Shown: piece after piece, positions 38,030 to 56,474 of the stretch
Layout of the letters: the number at the start of each line of letters is the position of its first letter
How positions within the stretch are numbered: position 1 is the first letter of the stretch
Source of the DNA: Phallusia mammillata
Taxonomy: Eukaryota; Chordata; Ascidiacea; Phlebobranchia; Ascidiidae
DNA: 64,000 nucleotides
Direction: 5' to 3'
Assembly (NCBI GenBank): GCA_003260075.1
Contig: QLIY01000265.1
Span: 17,722 to 81,721, forward strand
Program-made: the position numbers and the translations under genes
The notes under the pieces: model-generated
What the model was told of the DNA's origin: nothing
The model's input: only the letters and a program-made list of their open reading frames with translations
The model's database searches: none

Positions 38030-38107
38030 TTACGGGGTTACTCATGGCCACGAGACCCGCAAGTTACTTTTAGGGGACCTCGGTGCATAAAAGGTTGAGA
38101 ACCACTG
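38030..38107 (-). mobile_element. solo hAT-like terminus
   Basis: Read on the minus strand the sequence begins CAGTGGTTCTCAACCTTTTA and continues with the gcgggtctcgtgg subterminal motif, as in Charlie-like hAT elements. The other terminus was not found. Confidence 0.45.
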
Positions 38108-38355
38108 CTGTGTAGACTGTAAAGGGAGAACAGTTGCCGCCTTGTATAATTTGTTTTATATTTTGAGCATTGTGACTCCGCAACAGATCACTATGTGACT
38201 ACACTTCACTGATTACTACACTTCATCCAAGAAAACAAACACTACGCACTTAAATGTGCTAAATAACGTAGCAGTAAACAAACAGTATAGCTACATTGCA
38301 CTCACGTGATATGTTTAAATACGCATTTCAATTGGTGTAGAATATTCCTTCTGAG

Positions 38356-38895
38356 AAGGGGTGGACAACGTGCGGCCCTTTTCCATTTTTTGTCCTGCCT
38401 TTTCTCTTCTTCCAGCTACTTTTCCCCAAATAAGGCTATTTGAGTGTTTATCATGTTGTATATTTTGCTCTTTCAGTTTCCTGTTTGAAGTGCGATGTAA
38501 CCTATACGCTACACCGCTACACTAAGGCAGTTTAACTCGAAAGGGAAGCATCTGTTACAAAACAATCTTCATTTATAAGGTTTTACTTGTGTCTCGTTGT
38601 TATGGTAAAGAAAACACTTGTATCGCACAAATTGTCTTTGGTCTGGTACGGTCAAGGTGTAACAGACTTTTGCCACGCAGATTGACTGAGATGTTATGTT
38701 TAACAGCTGGTTTTGAATAAAAGCTGTTGAATCGTACTGAACCGATCCGTATGAGAATGGCATCATTGGACCGCTTGTACTTGATCTTCTAGTAAAAGCT
38801 GAAAATATGAATTAGTGTTTATTTGATGTGCGGCCCTCCTGTAAGCATTACATTTTTACAACTGGCCCGTGTGTTAAAAATGTTGCCCGCCCCTG
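38356..38895. mobile_element. non-autonomous hAT-like element with paralogous empty site
   Basis: The termini are AAGGGGTGGACAAC (left) and, inverted, CAGGGGCGGGCAAC (right), with GC-rich subterminal blocks containing gcggccc. The flanks cttctgag and ttgttgag are imperfect 8-bp duplications. The paralogous flank of LITAF copy 4 at about 36505-36525 has a single uninterrupted cttgttgagg, which is the unfilled site. No transposase was seen in 540 bp. Confidence 0.8.
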
Positions 38896-39189
38896 TTGTT
38901 GAGGAAATGGAGCAAATTATTATCGGGTTCGAAAGAAGGAAATTACTTGGCAAATTTCAATCACTTTATGTAAGACTGATGAGGTGATTTTATGTTCGAG
39001 ACAAATCAATGCTTTAAAAATCTGGACACTTGTCGGATTCATAAATCGGTTGCTCGAGTCTCCGTTAACTCAGCAAAATTGTTTACTCATGACATCAACA
39101 GTTTTATTCCAAGGCCATGATATAGGTGTCACAACCATAGTAACCGGGATCGTTTGTCACGTTAATCAGGATAACAAATTGTACTAGAG

Positions 39190-40581
39190 CAGGGTTCTCA
39201 AACACGCGGCTCGCGGGCCGCTGTGGCCCTCCAAGAGTTTTTGTGCGACCCGCGAAGTAACTTTTAGAACAGTGGTCTTCAACCTTGTTTATAGGCGACC
39301 CCAATTTTAGGGAAAATGAAATCAGAATTTACATGCGACCCCATTTTTTTCAAAACAAAATGTTTTTAGTAATGCTGAACCGAAAGAACAATTACACAAA
39401 CTGTACATAATTACAAACAAATATGGCGATACAAAAGTATTACGAAAAAAGTTTTTAAGGCGTTTCATTTAAGACATAAACCCAATTTTCGGAACACAAA
39501 CTTGTCAGATTGTTCAACATTTAATTTGCACTGTTAGTGAGATGGTTGCGCCTGTATACTGTCCACAAGTTTTTGAAGCCACGGCTTGACTTTGCACAAG
39601 CTTAACCGCATGTCATGCTCCACTTCCAATCGATTACGATGTTTCGTTTTTAATACACTCATTGCACTAAATCCTGCTTCACACAGCCACGTGGTTAAAA
39701 ACGGGATTAGAAAAATTTGGCATAGTTGGGTACGTTGGGTACGTTGCATAAATAACTATTCACTCGTTCTGGTGTCACCTTAAATAATACAAACGTATAG
39801 TGTTGAGTCATAATACACGTTGTCGAAACCCATTGTTGCGCGATAAAGGCATTTTGTGTTTTTCCACTACCACGATTTAATTGCAACAGGAGGTAGCAAG
39901 CTGTGCTACAAAACAAGAGCAAAAGTTGCGATCTAAAAGAACATAATATTAGTTTCATTTTCTGTAATCAATTTTAAAATGCGCTAAATTAAATTCGGCG
40001 ACATTTCGCGACCCCAGAAAAAGTTTAGGCGACCCCACTTGGGGTCGCGACCCATAGGTTGACGACCACTGTTTTAGAAGTTATGTATTTTATTCAGGCG
40101 GAATACTCTGTCTAGCCAGTGAGTTGACATGATTCACAGATTCAATCATTCTCTACTAGTGGTATTGGCAACGTTTTAATATAATGATCGAAATAAGCCA
40201 TCTTTGTAATAAGCAATTGCGATTTTTGCGTCTTTGTATGCCATTGTTCTAACACAAGGCAATAAAGCAAAGTTGGTTCTTTTACTTTGCTGCATTGTAG
40301 GGGGGGGGGGAATGATCGAAATAAGCCATCTTTGTAATCAGCAATTGCGATTTTTGCGTCTTTGTATGCCATTGTTCTCACACAAGGCAATAAAGCAAAG
40401 TTGGTTCTTTTACTTTGCTGCATTGTAACGATTGTTTATCTGTTTTTATTAATTATTATTTTTTAATGTAGGTAATGGCATTAATCAAGATTTTACTTTT
40501 TAGTGATGCAATATTTTTGTTGTCATGTTGCATTGTAACAAATGTTTCGACAGTGCGGCCTTTGAGAGTTTGAGACCCCTG
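39190..40581. mobile_element. hAT-like element (outer, host of a nested insertion)
   Basis: The left end is CAGGGTTCTCAAACACGCGG and the right end, inverted, is CAGGGGTCTCAAACTCTCAA. A perfect 8-bp target duplication TACTAGAG lies at 39182-39189 and 40582-40589. About 590 bp of it is its own sequence; the rest is the nested element 39270-40071 and a poly-G duplication (40183-40427). It is inserted in the co-duplicated LITAF flank. Confidence 0.85.
39270..40071 (-). mobile_element. nested hAT element with transposase C-terminal remnant
   Basis: The left end is CAGTGGTCTTCAACC and the right end, inverted, is CAGTGGTCGTCAACC. A perfect 8-bp target duplication TTTTAGAA lies at 39262-39269 and 40072-40079. 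On the minus strand, 39749-39534 encodes CEAGFSAMSVLKTKHRNRLE and, further on, ends QAQPSH. This is the hAT C-terminal dimerisation region as found in ZBED5-like transposases. The rest of the transposase is missing, so the element is an internally deleted, non-autonomous copy. Confidence 0.85.
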
Positions 40582-41492
40582 TACTAGAGCTAGAACTTTG
40601 TGTTTTTGGGCGGTGCTATGGTTATTTGTTTAATGTATACGTTACGTCGCGTGACTGTTATCCGTATTTAACTACGATCAGGAAGCGTCTTGCAGATATC
40701 CTGCTGTTTTCTCGACAATTATAAATAGTTTTTTTTAAGCGTATACGAACACTTCTGCATCCAGTTCGGCCAATTTTACGGTACCGCGTTTCTGTATGAC
40801 TATAAAACTTGCAGGTTCTCATAAAGAATCTTACAATCTTTCAGATTCCAGTTTCCGAACATTTATTGTGTCCATACCGCAGCTTTAGCAATTTCCCCAA
40901 GCTAAATGTGTGTATCACAAAAATGAAACTCCTACCTACCCCACAAACACTATTTTACTACGTGAGTGGAGTGTCATTCGTAAACAGCAGGCACGAATAA
41001 TTTCAACCTCCTTCGTGTGTTACCTGAAATTGTGCCATAAAGCACTGCTTGACGCTGAAGACTTACATACATTTCGACACAAATGTGCACTTTTGTAGTC
41101 TACGGATCTAACATCTAATAAAATGATAGAAATACGTAAATCTGTTGTTGGTGCCAACGAAAAGTGGACCATTCAGGTGTTTATTACAATGAATGCTACG
41201 AAACAGACTACTGATAAAAACATGAGCAATTGCCGCGAAGGGCGTATGTACACAACATCGATCACAAGTATCATCAAACAACGTATACACCAGCAATGAA
41301 GAGGAAATGTAACTATAGTGCAATAGTGATGGAGTTTTGCAACAAACGACGAACAGCTGGTACGTTTGTTGATTTTGTATTCGTAGGTAAACAACAGCAG
41401 TATATTACAGATTTCGTTTGTACAATATAACTTGTGTTACAAGTACCAACGTATAATAAACGTAGGCTTTAAAATATATTCGCTCAACATCT

Positions 41493-41954
41493 TTACAGCG
41501 GCCTGTAAACGTCGATGGTCTGTTTGCAATTAGGGCACTCGTGGTAGGTGTCTTGCAGGTCAGGAATGCAGAACGGGATTAAACAGCAACCCAACCAGAA
41601 CCCGAACAATATCATAGCACCGCAAGCGAGCCATGTAATGGTACCAACTTCAGAACGAGGCTGTGTTGTCACGGCCTGGTGACAATGCTGGCACGTGACC
41701 AAAATTGGATACCTTGAATGCAATTTGATTGGTTGATGGGTCACTACGACAACTCCTGGCTGCTGCACGAAATTCGGCGGAGGAGGGGGACCTCCTGGTT
41801 GCTGTACATATTGCGTTGTAGCCACGGGCGCGTATCCTGGTGGGGGTGGAGGAGCGCCACCTTGCATTCCATATTGAGCAGGAGTGTTGTATTGCGTTTG
41901 CGGTTGACCCTCCGCAGCGGTGTAGGCAGGAGGCTGGGTTGGTTTGGTTTCCAT
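41493..41954 (-). CDS. LITAF-domain protein, copy 5
   Basis: An intronless ORF of 153 residues from METKPTQPPAY (ATG 41954; the longer reading starts at GTG and is rejected). PPAY lies at 8-11. The linker is longer than in copies 2-4, with three Pro runs and Tyr/Gln repeats. The LITAF domain has CQHC and CPNC around WLACGAMILFGFWLGCC. It is intermediate between divergent copy 1 and the recent copies 2-4 and may be the founder of the latter. There is no PSAP or PTAP. Upstream lie a triplicated repeat and CRE-type sites. Confidence 0.93.
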   Translation of the reverse strand: METKPTQPPAYTAAEGQPQTQYNTPAQYGMQGGAPPPPPGYAPVATTQYVQQPGGPPPPPNFVQQPGVVVVTHQPIKLHSRYPILVTCQHCHQAVTTQPRSEVGTITWLACGAMILFGFWLGCCLIPFCIPDLQDTYHECPNCKQTIDVYRPL

Positions 41955-42027
41955 ATGCTCCGACACAACAATAGGTTATTATAGCAAATACCTGTGGCAA
42001 AAAATAAGTCGTAAAACTTTAGGTATA

Positions 42028-42473
42028 ACGTTACATGCCGCTGAATTCTTACATTAACATGCTGGACAAGCAGCCTGTTAGAACATAAAAAAGTAAACTA
42101 GAAAAAAAGTTGACTACAAGAGAACGCGGAACTTTCCAGTGTACGATCTGTTATTCATTATATTGTAGTCATACAACGTTACATACCGCATCACCCAAAT
42201 TCCTACAATAACATGATGGACTAATAGCACCATTAGCATGTTTTATTTTCAACATAAAAAAGAGTCAACTAGCAATATCAAATGTTGGCTACAAGAGAAT
42301 GAGGAACTTTCCATAGTACGACCTGTTAGTCATTATAATGTAGTCATAAAACGTTAAATGCCGTATCCACCAAATTCTAACACTACTTTGCTGGACTAGT
42401 AGCATGTTACAACAAAAAAATAGTCAACTTGAACAGGTAAACGTCAGCTACAAAAGAATGCGGAACTTTCACG
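42028..42473. repeat. degenerate tandem repeat, about 150-175 bp, nearly three units, upstream of LITAF copy 5
   Basis: Units start near 42028, 42177 and 42352 with acgttacatgccg, acgttacataccg and acgttaaatgccg. Each continues through a ctggacNag block, an acataaaaaag-like block and ends gaatgcggaactttcca. Divergence between units is visible (substitutions and indels), so this is an old duplication, unlike the N- or homopolymer-joined ones. It lies 70-520 bp upstream of the copy 5 start codon. Confidence 0.75.
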
Positions 42474-42980
42474 CGGTCAGTATTGCTTGAGGCAGTTGTC
42501 ATGTTCGGTATGTTATCGGAAACTTTTTGAAAACTAGCTGTATTGCTTTTGTTCGTGAACAACAAGTAAACTCGCGATTTAATTTAAACGAATAGAGCGT
42601 TCACACTAAGATACATTGTCAACAACATTTGCCTAAAACATCCCCAACGTTTTTTGTGTACATTTTAGTGAAGAAATCGTGTTTCTTTACATAGGATAAA
42701 ACAAACCAGTAGACTCATCACAATTTCAACAACCGTACAAAAATGCATACCCCTCTAATATAAAAACAGGCAACTGGAGTGATTCTTTTCAAAATAGAAA
42801 ACCAGTCGAAGGTTTACTTAAATTTCTCCAGCTTTTTTCTCACAATAGGTTTTAACTACATAATTCTAAACATATACACAACCCAAGTATTTTAGTTACC
42901 AAATCGCTTACACACGAGCAAGCAGGAAAAACAAACTGTAAACTGACATATGCTACCAACAGCCCTACAGCTAAAATGGC

Positions 42981-43054
42981 TGACGTCACTTCTCTGTCTT
43001 TCTGACCCACAAAGCGTTTTACCCACTGCTAGTCACATGACTGTGTTGACGTCA
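42981..43054. promoter_or_regulatory. paired CRE sites with an E-box-like palindrome
   Basis: Perfect palindromic TGACGTCA occurs at 42981-42988 and 43047-43054, with GTCACATGAC at 43032-43041 between them. The first is a CREB/ATF site; the second resembles the MiT/TFE (CLEAR/M-box) type. It lies about 1 kb upstream of LITAF copy 5. Assignment to that gene is an inference. Confidence 0.45.
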
Positions 43055-46000
43055 ATGGAAATGCTGTCGTAAAATGATGCGCTGTCTGCTGACGACCCGA
43101 ATAAAGGTATGGCCGTACTTCACACCAAACAGCTCGTGGCTCGGATTTTACCTGGTTAGCGCATTTAGTTCCATTAAATATTTACGCACACACCTGGCCA
43201 CTTCACACCTACAACAATAGATTTCTCGCTCGTTTTCTACAAAGCTAGTTTTTTTGTCATTTAATTAACACACAAAAACAGTTAAAAAAAAAGGTTTAAC
43301 ACAAAACATTGTATCACAAGTAAACCTTACAAAACACTAATAATATGAGTTAATAATAATATGATTACATGCAAGTGGATTATAATTTCGCACCTTTGCT
43401 GTTTGCACTGGCTTAAACAACAAACTTCAACATAGTTTGCCATGCTATTGTATGAAACATAGCCTTCCCCATAATAAATAAAAAATGTAACGCCTCACTG
43501 ATCTTGCGTCGTAAAAGAGAAAGGCATTTCGTAAAAACTATTTTTTAACTAAAGGGGCGCATTAACACGTTGCGCCATTAGTTAAAAGCGACATAATTAG
43601 TTCTAAAGAACAAATAACAAAGTTTCGTGCAACACATGTCTGGAAATGTTTTGCTCCAAAGGTGCCCTATATAATACATATGTTTAGGAGTAATAATTTT
43701 AACATGACATAAAATAATAATAAAAAATATTATATAATGATACTGATGACAGGTATTGTTATGATACGTCTTGCTTGTTTTTTTTAGATAAAATCAAAAC
43801 AATATAGCATAAGAATACAATCAAAACCAGCATAGAGACAGTTATTTTCCACAAAATTATATAGCCTTGTACAGCGGTGAAATATCTGCAGCTAAGTTAC
43901 CCGAGGAGGTCGCTGTTGTATCGCGCAAAAATGGTTTGTTGGTGGTAAGATTTCTAAAGTTGCTGAAAGCAAACTCCTAAGTTCTTTTTTCATGTAAAAA
44001 CATATGTTTTTAACATGAATCAGCTGTTCAAAAACTTCAATGCAAACATGTCAAAGTAAATCGTAATGAGTGTAAGAAGTAGCTTTCACACTGTTATTGT
44101 CATACAACGTAACAGTACCAATCAAATAGAAGAGTGCATACCAGCTTAGCTACAATAATGTTAACAAGTGAGCGATTTATGCACAAGACAAGAAATAACA
44201 TCTTGTGCAACGTTATAGTTTTGAATGGGCAAATGCAACAAAATGCTTTTATCTTAAAAATGTGGATTGTTAAATTGTTCCATGGGTCAGTTGAAGCAAA
44301 AAAGGAGTACAGTTTGTAAAGTTTAACCAATAGACAGTTGGTCGACATACCGGATTTCCACGCGAACAACAAAGAGAAAAGTCAATAAAGGCAGAGTTTT
44401 TGTCTGAAATGTTAACAAAACCGCTTGTCCCATAGTTGGATCGGGATACGGATAGTATTAAGTTTCACCACAACAAGTACCTGGACCAAAAATCGGCTTG
44501 AAACTCGATCGTGCTACAAGACACGAGACAAATAAAAAAAAAGCGTCTTCTTACAGTCTGTTAGCATTATCTGCGATACTGTTACTAAAACTATTCAGTG
44601 CGTTCACTAAAGTTAAAAAAGACCAATACACGTGTATATGGTATATTCAGTTAACATAAATTACATAAATGTTAAGGGAGGAATAATTTTTAAATACGTC
44701 AAAAAATACATACGAAACAAAAAGGAATATCTGAGAATGTAGGCAACAAATCGTGCAAAGGGGCTACGCGCCCAGTAAGCAGAACGCGCAGTCGCCGCAT
44801 ATTTGTCGGTCACGTTATTTTTAGACTCGGAATTGCTGAATGAAGGCTGCGTCTACGATGACACGGCGCTAACAGGCTGGTTGGACAAGGACGAGAAAAA
44901 GGCAACAAAACAGGCGGCACCCATAAAGAAAGAAACAGGATGAATAAAAGAAAGAGCGGGATGGCTCGGAGCCGTATTACGTCAGAAAGAACACTCACGT
45001 TGGACTTTGTTGCAGGAAGGAACGAAGCAGACGCTGGTAGTTCCTCACATTTAACCGCCTGTTGAGCTTTCTCGTACTTGGCCTACAGGCGCCCTATTTG
45101 AAAAATGCTTATAGCAGCACTTTACAATATATGTTTGAAAACACTATAAATTGTCGCATGATTTCCACGTCTCCAAAACTCAGAGACGTGTACCCAGGAT
45201 GGCGCATTGCCGTTTGGGTACCGGGTTGGACTCGATCTTAGTGATTGTAAGCCCCTACACCAACGACAAGGTGTCGAGTCCCTTCGTAGGGGTTTGAAAA
45301 CACTGATCTAATGTCATCAACAATGTTTTCTTGAAAAAGAATATGCAACAAACGTCTCGTTCGATCAGTTTAAATACCATAGTTTCTTGTTTGTGCTAAA
45401 AACACAGAAGGTGTTATAGCCCACTATTAATCGCTGCTATCACAATACAGTTGTTATTTTTAACACTTAACCACATTATCAAATTTCCAGTCTTGCTCAA
45501 CTGGTCTAAAATGAAGCGAAATGGAAAAACATGCCACAGCCTCGGGCGCTTTTAGTCAATTTGGCCGTGGTGAGAATGATTTGGCCAATTTTCTTCTTAT
45601 CTAATTAAAGTTCTTAATGTAGTCGACTAAAAAGATTATTAAACATCCTTATTGTCGTCGCAACAATGGTTGGTTAGGCACAAATTGCATAAGTTGGTAG
45701 AATTATGACTGAAAAGACACAATATATCAACAAAAAACGGTTTACAATTCCGGTTGTGAAACAGTCAACTTTGACAAAAATGTGGCTGGGCAAACAAAAA
45801 CGCTGTGATTGGGAGCGGCATGTTTCCGTTTTCACATCTACTATCCGGAAACCAGCTGAGTCATGACATACAACAAAACTTGCAAAAGATCGTTTTCCAA
45901 TGCGATCCGTCCTGTAAACAGAAAATACCGACGTTTATATGATCTGGTGAACTTGACAATTTTGTGCACCGCTACAACGAGACTGGCCACAAACGCCGTT

Positions 46001-49000
46001 TTATGTGACGAATAGCACCTCGCCATTTAGCACATACGTCACAAGATACGTTGCTTACAATGATTTGCCCGCGCTTGCACCTTATCACGGCACACACACC
46101 CTATTCTGACACGTCCTTTGTAATAGCTTCCTATGACTGCCAGTCCTTAATGGTAATTGGTAAAGACGGATGTTGATTAAACGCAGCGACAATTTGTGCT
46201 AGAAAACTTAAAGATGACTTGAAATTTCATTCCAAAACACAAAAACTAATAAAACTTTGGCGTTGGGAGTTTTGCTGGTAACATAGCGGAGTAGGACAAT
46301 GTCACTGCCTAACAACAGGGTATTTCAGTGTTCAACGTTTCCTTGTACATCCATGGGAGAGGAAACACAACAAAAAATGTAGTTGTCGAAGTTGAAAAAT
46401 TTCTCTTCCTCACATCGCTAACAGATGGTATACTATATAAACTAAACAGGCATTATCCTGTCTTCCAACCACGTGCAGTAGGCTACAGTTCCAGCAACAG
46501 CGAACGTGCAAGCACACACAAAACCGGTTGCGCGGTTGTCCAACGGTTTACTGATAAGGCGCAAACGCAAACGCACACACTCACCAAACCCAAGCATTTG
46601 CGCCCGTCGTACTTACTGCCGAGAATTGTTTGCGCTGTGAAGGTGGTATTTTTTAATGGTAGTGAACTGGGCTGCTAAGTTTGCCCACACAAACACATTT
46701 CTAACACCAGAAAATCCTATCTACTTTTAACCTATTTGTTACATGTTAAGTGAAGTAATTAAAACGGAAACTTTATTTAGCAACCTGATTGTAACGATTT
46801 TGGCCTGTGCCTGTGTCACAACATAACAAGGTAGGCCTACTAATGCTATTTTTTGTTCGATTTCAAAGGACCGTTTTTTGAAGTAGTTAGAAACCCAACT
46901 GTTATTATGTATGAAAATTGTATTTTGAAATTCACTGTGATAATGTTAAACCATAATAGTAAACTAAACTATTCATGGTCTCCACAAAATACTTTTCCAA
47001 ACATTATTACTTTGTCCAGTATGCACTGTATGTCGAAAAGGTGTATCGACTACAATAAATGAGATCAGTATTGACTGCAAGTTTTTTTAAAAAACCCTTC
47101 CAGGTATCAGCTGTAGTTCATTTTCGGCCTGAGCCTTTGTACCAGGTTCGAAGCATCAGTAATTACGATCTCAAAACATAAAATAGAGGTAGGCTATGTT
47201 CGTGGAATCTACGGCAAATGTGCCATGACATAAGCAGCTTAATATGCCTTCAACATTGGGGCGTATCTTCCAGTCGAATTTTCAGCCATTGTAACGAGCC
47301 TTACAAAATGCCTTGTCAGGCCACTTCGAGTGTGACACGTTGGTAGTTTTGTTTTCTAGGTGCGACCATGTAGTGGGGTGCCGAAGCGTTCTTTGTTTTC
47401 TTTTAGTGTTTGCAAAAGAGCACCCCGACGCTTCTCAGTGGTCGTGTCCGTTTTTAAAAGAACAAAGCTTATGGCGAACCGCTGCGCGCTTTGTAGTAAA
47501 AAAGGCAAAAAATCGCTGTGACGCAATAGCGCTATTCGCATTGATCCGCATGAGTGTGCGAACGGTTTTGCGCTTGTGAACAAGATTGTGTGCAAGCGTG
47601 TGTGTGCGCTCTGTTCCAGACGTGTTTATCACACACCGAAGGAGGATTTCTTTACCGAGTGAGATGGAGCAAGCTCTTCTTTCTCTTTATTGCTTAGTAA
47701 GAGCTGACCACATTGGTATTTCAACCTTATATTTCAATCTAACGATTTAAGTTGTATGTCTACGTATTTAGGCAAGTACATGTATTAACATGCTATGAAT
47801 ACGAAAGGATTTGGGAAGTGTTTTTAATACTGTTTCACAAGACCAGATTTTTGCGAAAAAACATTCATAACAATGGAATCGAGTCGAATAGGGGCACACA
47901 TGGCTGGTGCCGTGGTGAGTGCTTCGTCGTGTGGATGACAACCAGTAGTCCCATGCTGACAAACAGTAGGTTATGGAGCATTAGTTGATTGGCGTTAGTG
48001 CCGAGTTTATTTGGATTTTGTTCGATATGTTTTGTGAAAAGTCATAATAATAAAGCAAACCGGATGTATGGATTTCGTTCTGTGGATATAAAGCATCCTT
48101 GTTTTTTTGACTATCTTCAGCACGACACAAGAGAGTTGAACAAAGGTTTTGTTAAGATTTTGATTTATTGTTTTATGTTTTGTTTTGTTCGGCTAAAATG
48201 TTAAAAATGTATGGTGTGTAATATTCTATTGTTCGGTCTGAATGTGATTGGTATTGTAACCTATCTTAGTTAGAAGTTACGTGTTACTTTTATACATTTA
48301 TTCGCACGAAAAAGTACATACCTACCTCAAATTAATGCAAATTTAGATAGTGTTGACAAATCAATGGTGATTAACACTACAGCAACCAGAATTGTTGAAA
48401 AATGTAGGGTTAGGAATATTTTTGTTAGATAAACAACATAAGGTCACGTGCACATAACAAGCTCTTGCTCTAGAACAGATTTGATTGGAACGGGAAAACT
48501 GTCCTAGCCTTCGAGAAATGCCTTGCTTTGGTGTCAGGCCTGCTGTGGTGGGGTTTTTGAATGGTCCGACCCACATAGCATGTGCCACGTTGATGCTTGT
48601 TTATGGTGGTGTGTGTGCGCAGTTGTGAAAGAAACACCCCGCGCTCAAATGGTCCTGCCTTGCGCTCGCGGCGCATAGGAAATATCGACGCGTCGGGGGT
48701 CGTAATGGTAAAGAGTCTACGTGAGTGGCTGTTGTTGCGCATGAGTACCCCGTGGAAACACGGTATCGGCGTGCACCATATGACCTTGTTGCTACAGCCG
48801 TTCCGCAACGTTGACACAAAAACTACATATATGGACAAAACACCTTCTTAAACCAACCGCAAATTCCTCCCCCTTTACATGGGAGATTGTATCATTAAAA
48901 GCTGTTTTGGTTTATATTTTTGTGGAGTGTTTAATATGTCCCTTGAAAATATATGCATTAAAATCGAAGACAACTGCCACACAAATTAAGCAAATTAAAA

Positions 49001-49294
49001 AAGTATAGATTTTTGTATTTGTGTATTGTTTGTAAAATAAATTTCGACTCTCCCTTTGTGACTTGCATGACTTGCTTTTAATGCCTTGCCTGTCAGCATC
49101 ACACATCTTTACTCTACAGTTTCATGTAACAACCCTTGCAGGCAATTTCAGCTAGAACAAGTGTTGACTGTTAAATGATTGTTCATGCTTTTGGATATGT
49201 ATCATACAACATAAAGGTTTACTGTGGACTTAAACAACTTGGAAGTATTCAAATGAAAACAGCTAATCCATGCTGCTAAGTGTATCACAGAAAA
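43055..49294. other. intergenic region between LITAF copy 5 and TBL1XR1
   Basis: No gene is supported in 6.2 kb. ORFs (for example 46328-46678, 116 codons) show no domain and have skewed composition. GC-richer blocks at about 47296-47560 and 48515-48760 share short ordered similarities and may hold promoters or 5' exons of TBL1XR1. 45170-45305 looks like a repeat end (minus strand begins CAGTGTTTTCAAACCCC). Confidence 0.5.

Positions 49295-56474
<7,180 letters not shown>

Larger units (their letters stand above)
37250..41492. other. intergenic region between LITAF copies 4 and 5, rich in hAT insertions
   Basis: No host gene is supported. The region is made of co-duplicated LITAF flanks (for example 37530-37640, and 38212-39188 continuing at 40590) interrupted by three hAT-like insertions and one solo terminus ending at 38107. 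A 117-bp segment at 40183-40299 is duplicated at 40311-40427 around 11 G. Confidence 0.55.

Noticed and set aside
45165..45305. Possible tRNA-derived SINE or tRNA-like sequence
   Set aside because: Short A/B-box-like stretches are seen, but no cloverleaf can be drawn; the minus-strand start CAGTGTTTTCAAACCCC fits an hAT terminus better.
46328..46678. 116-codon plus-strand ORF
   Set aside because: No recognisable family, low-complexity Thr/His/Gln region, and no supporting splice or promoter context. A lineage-specific gene cannot be excluded.
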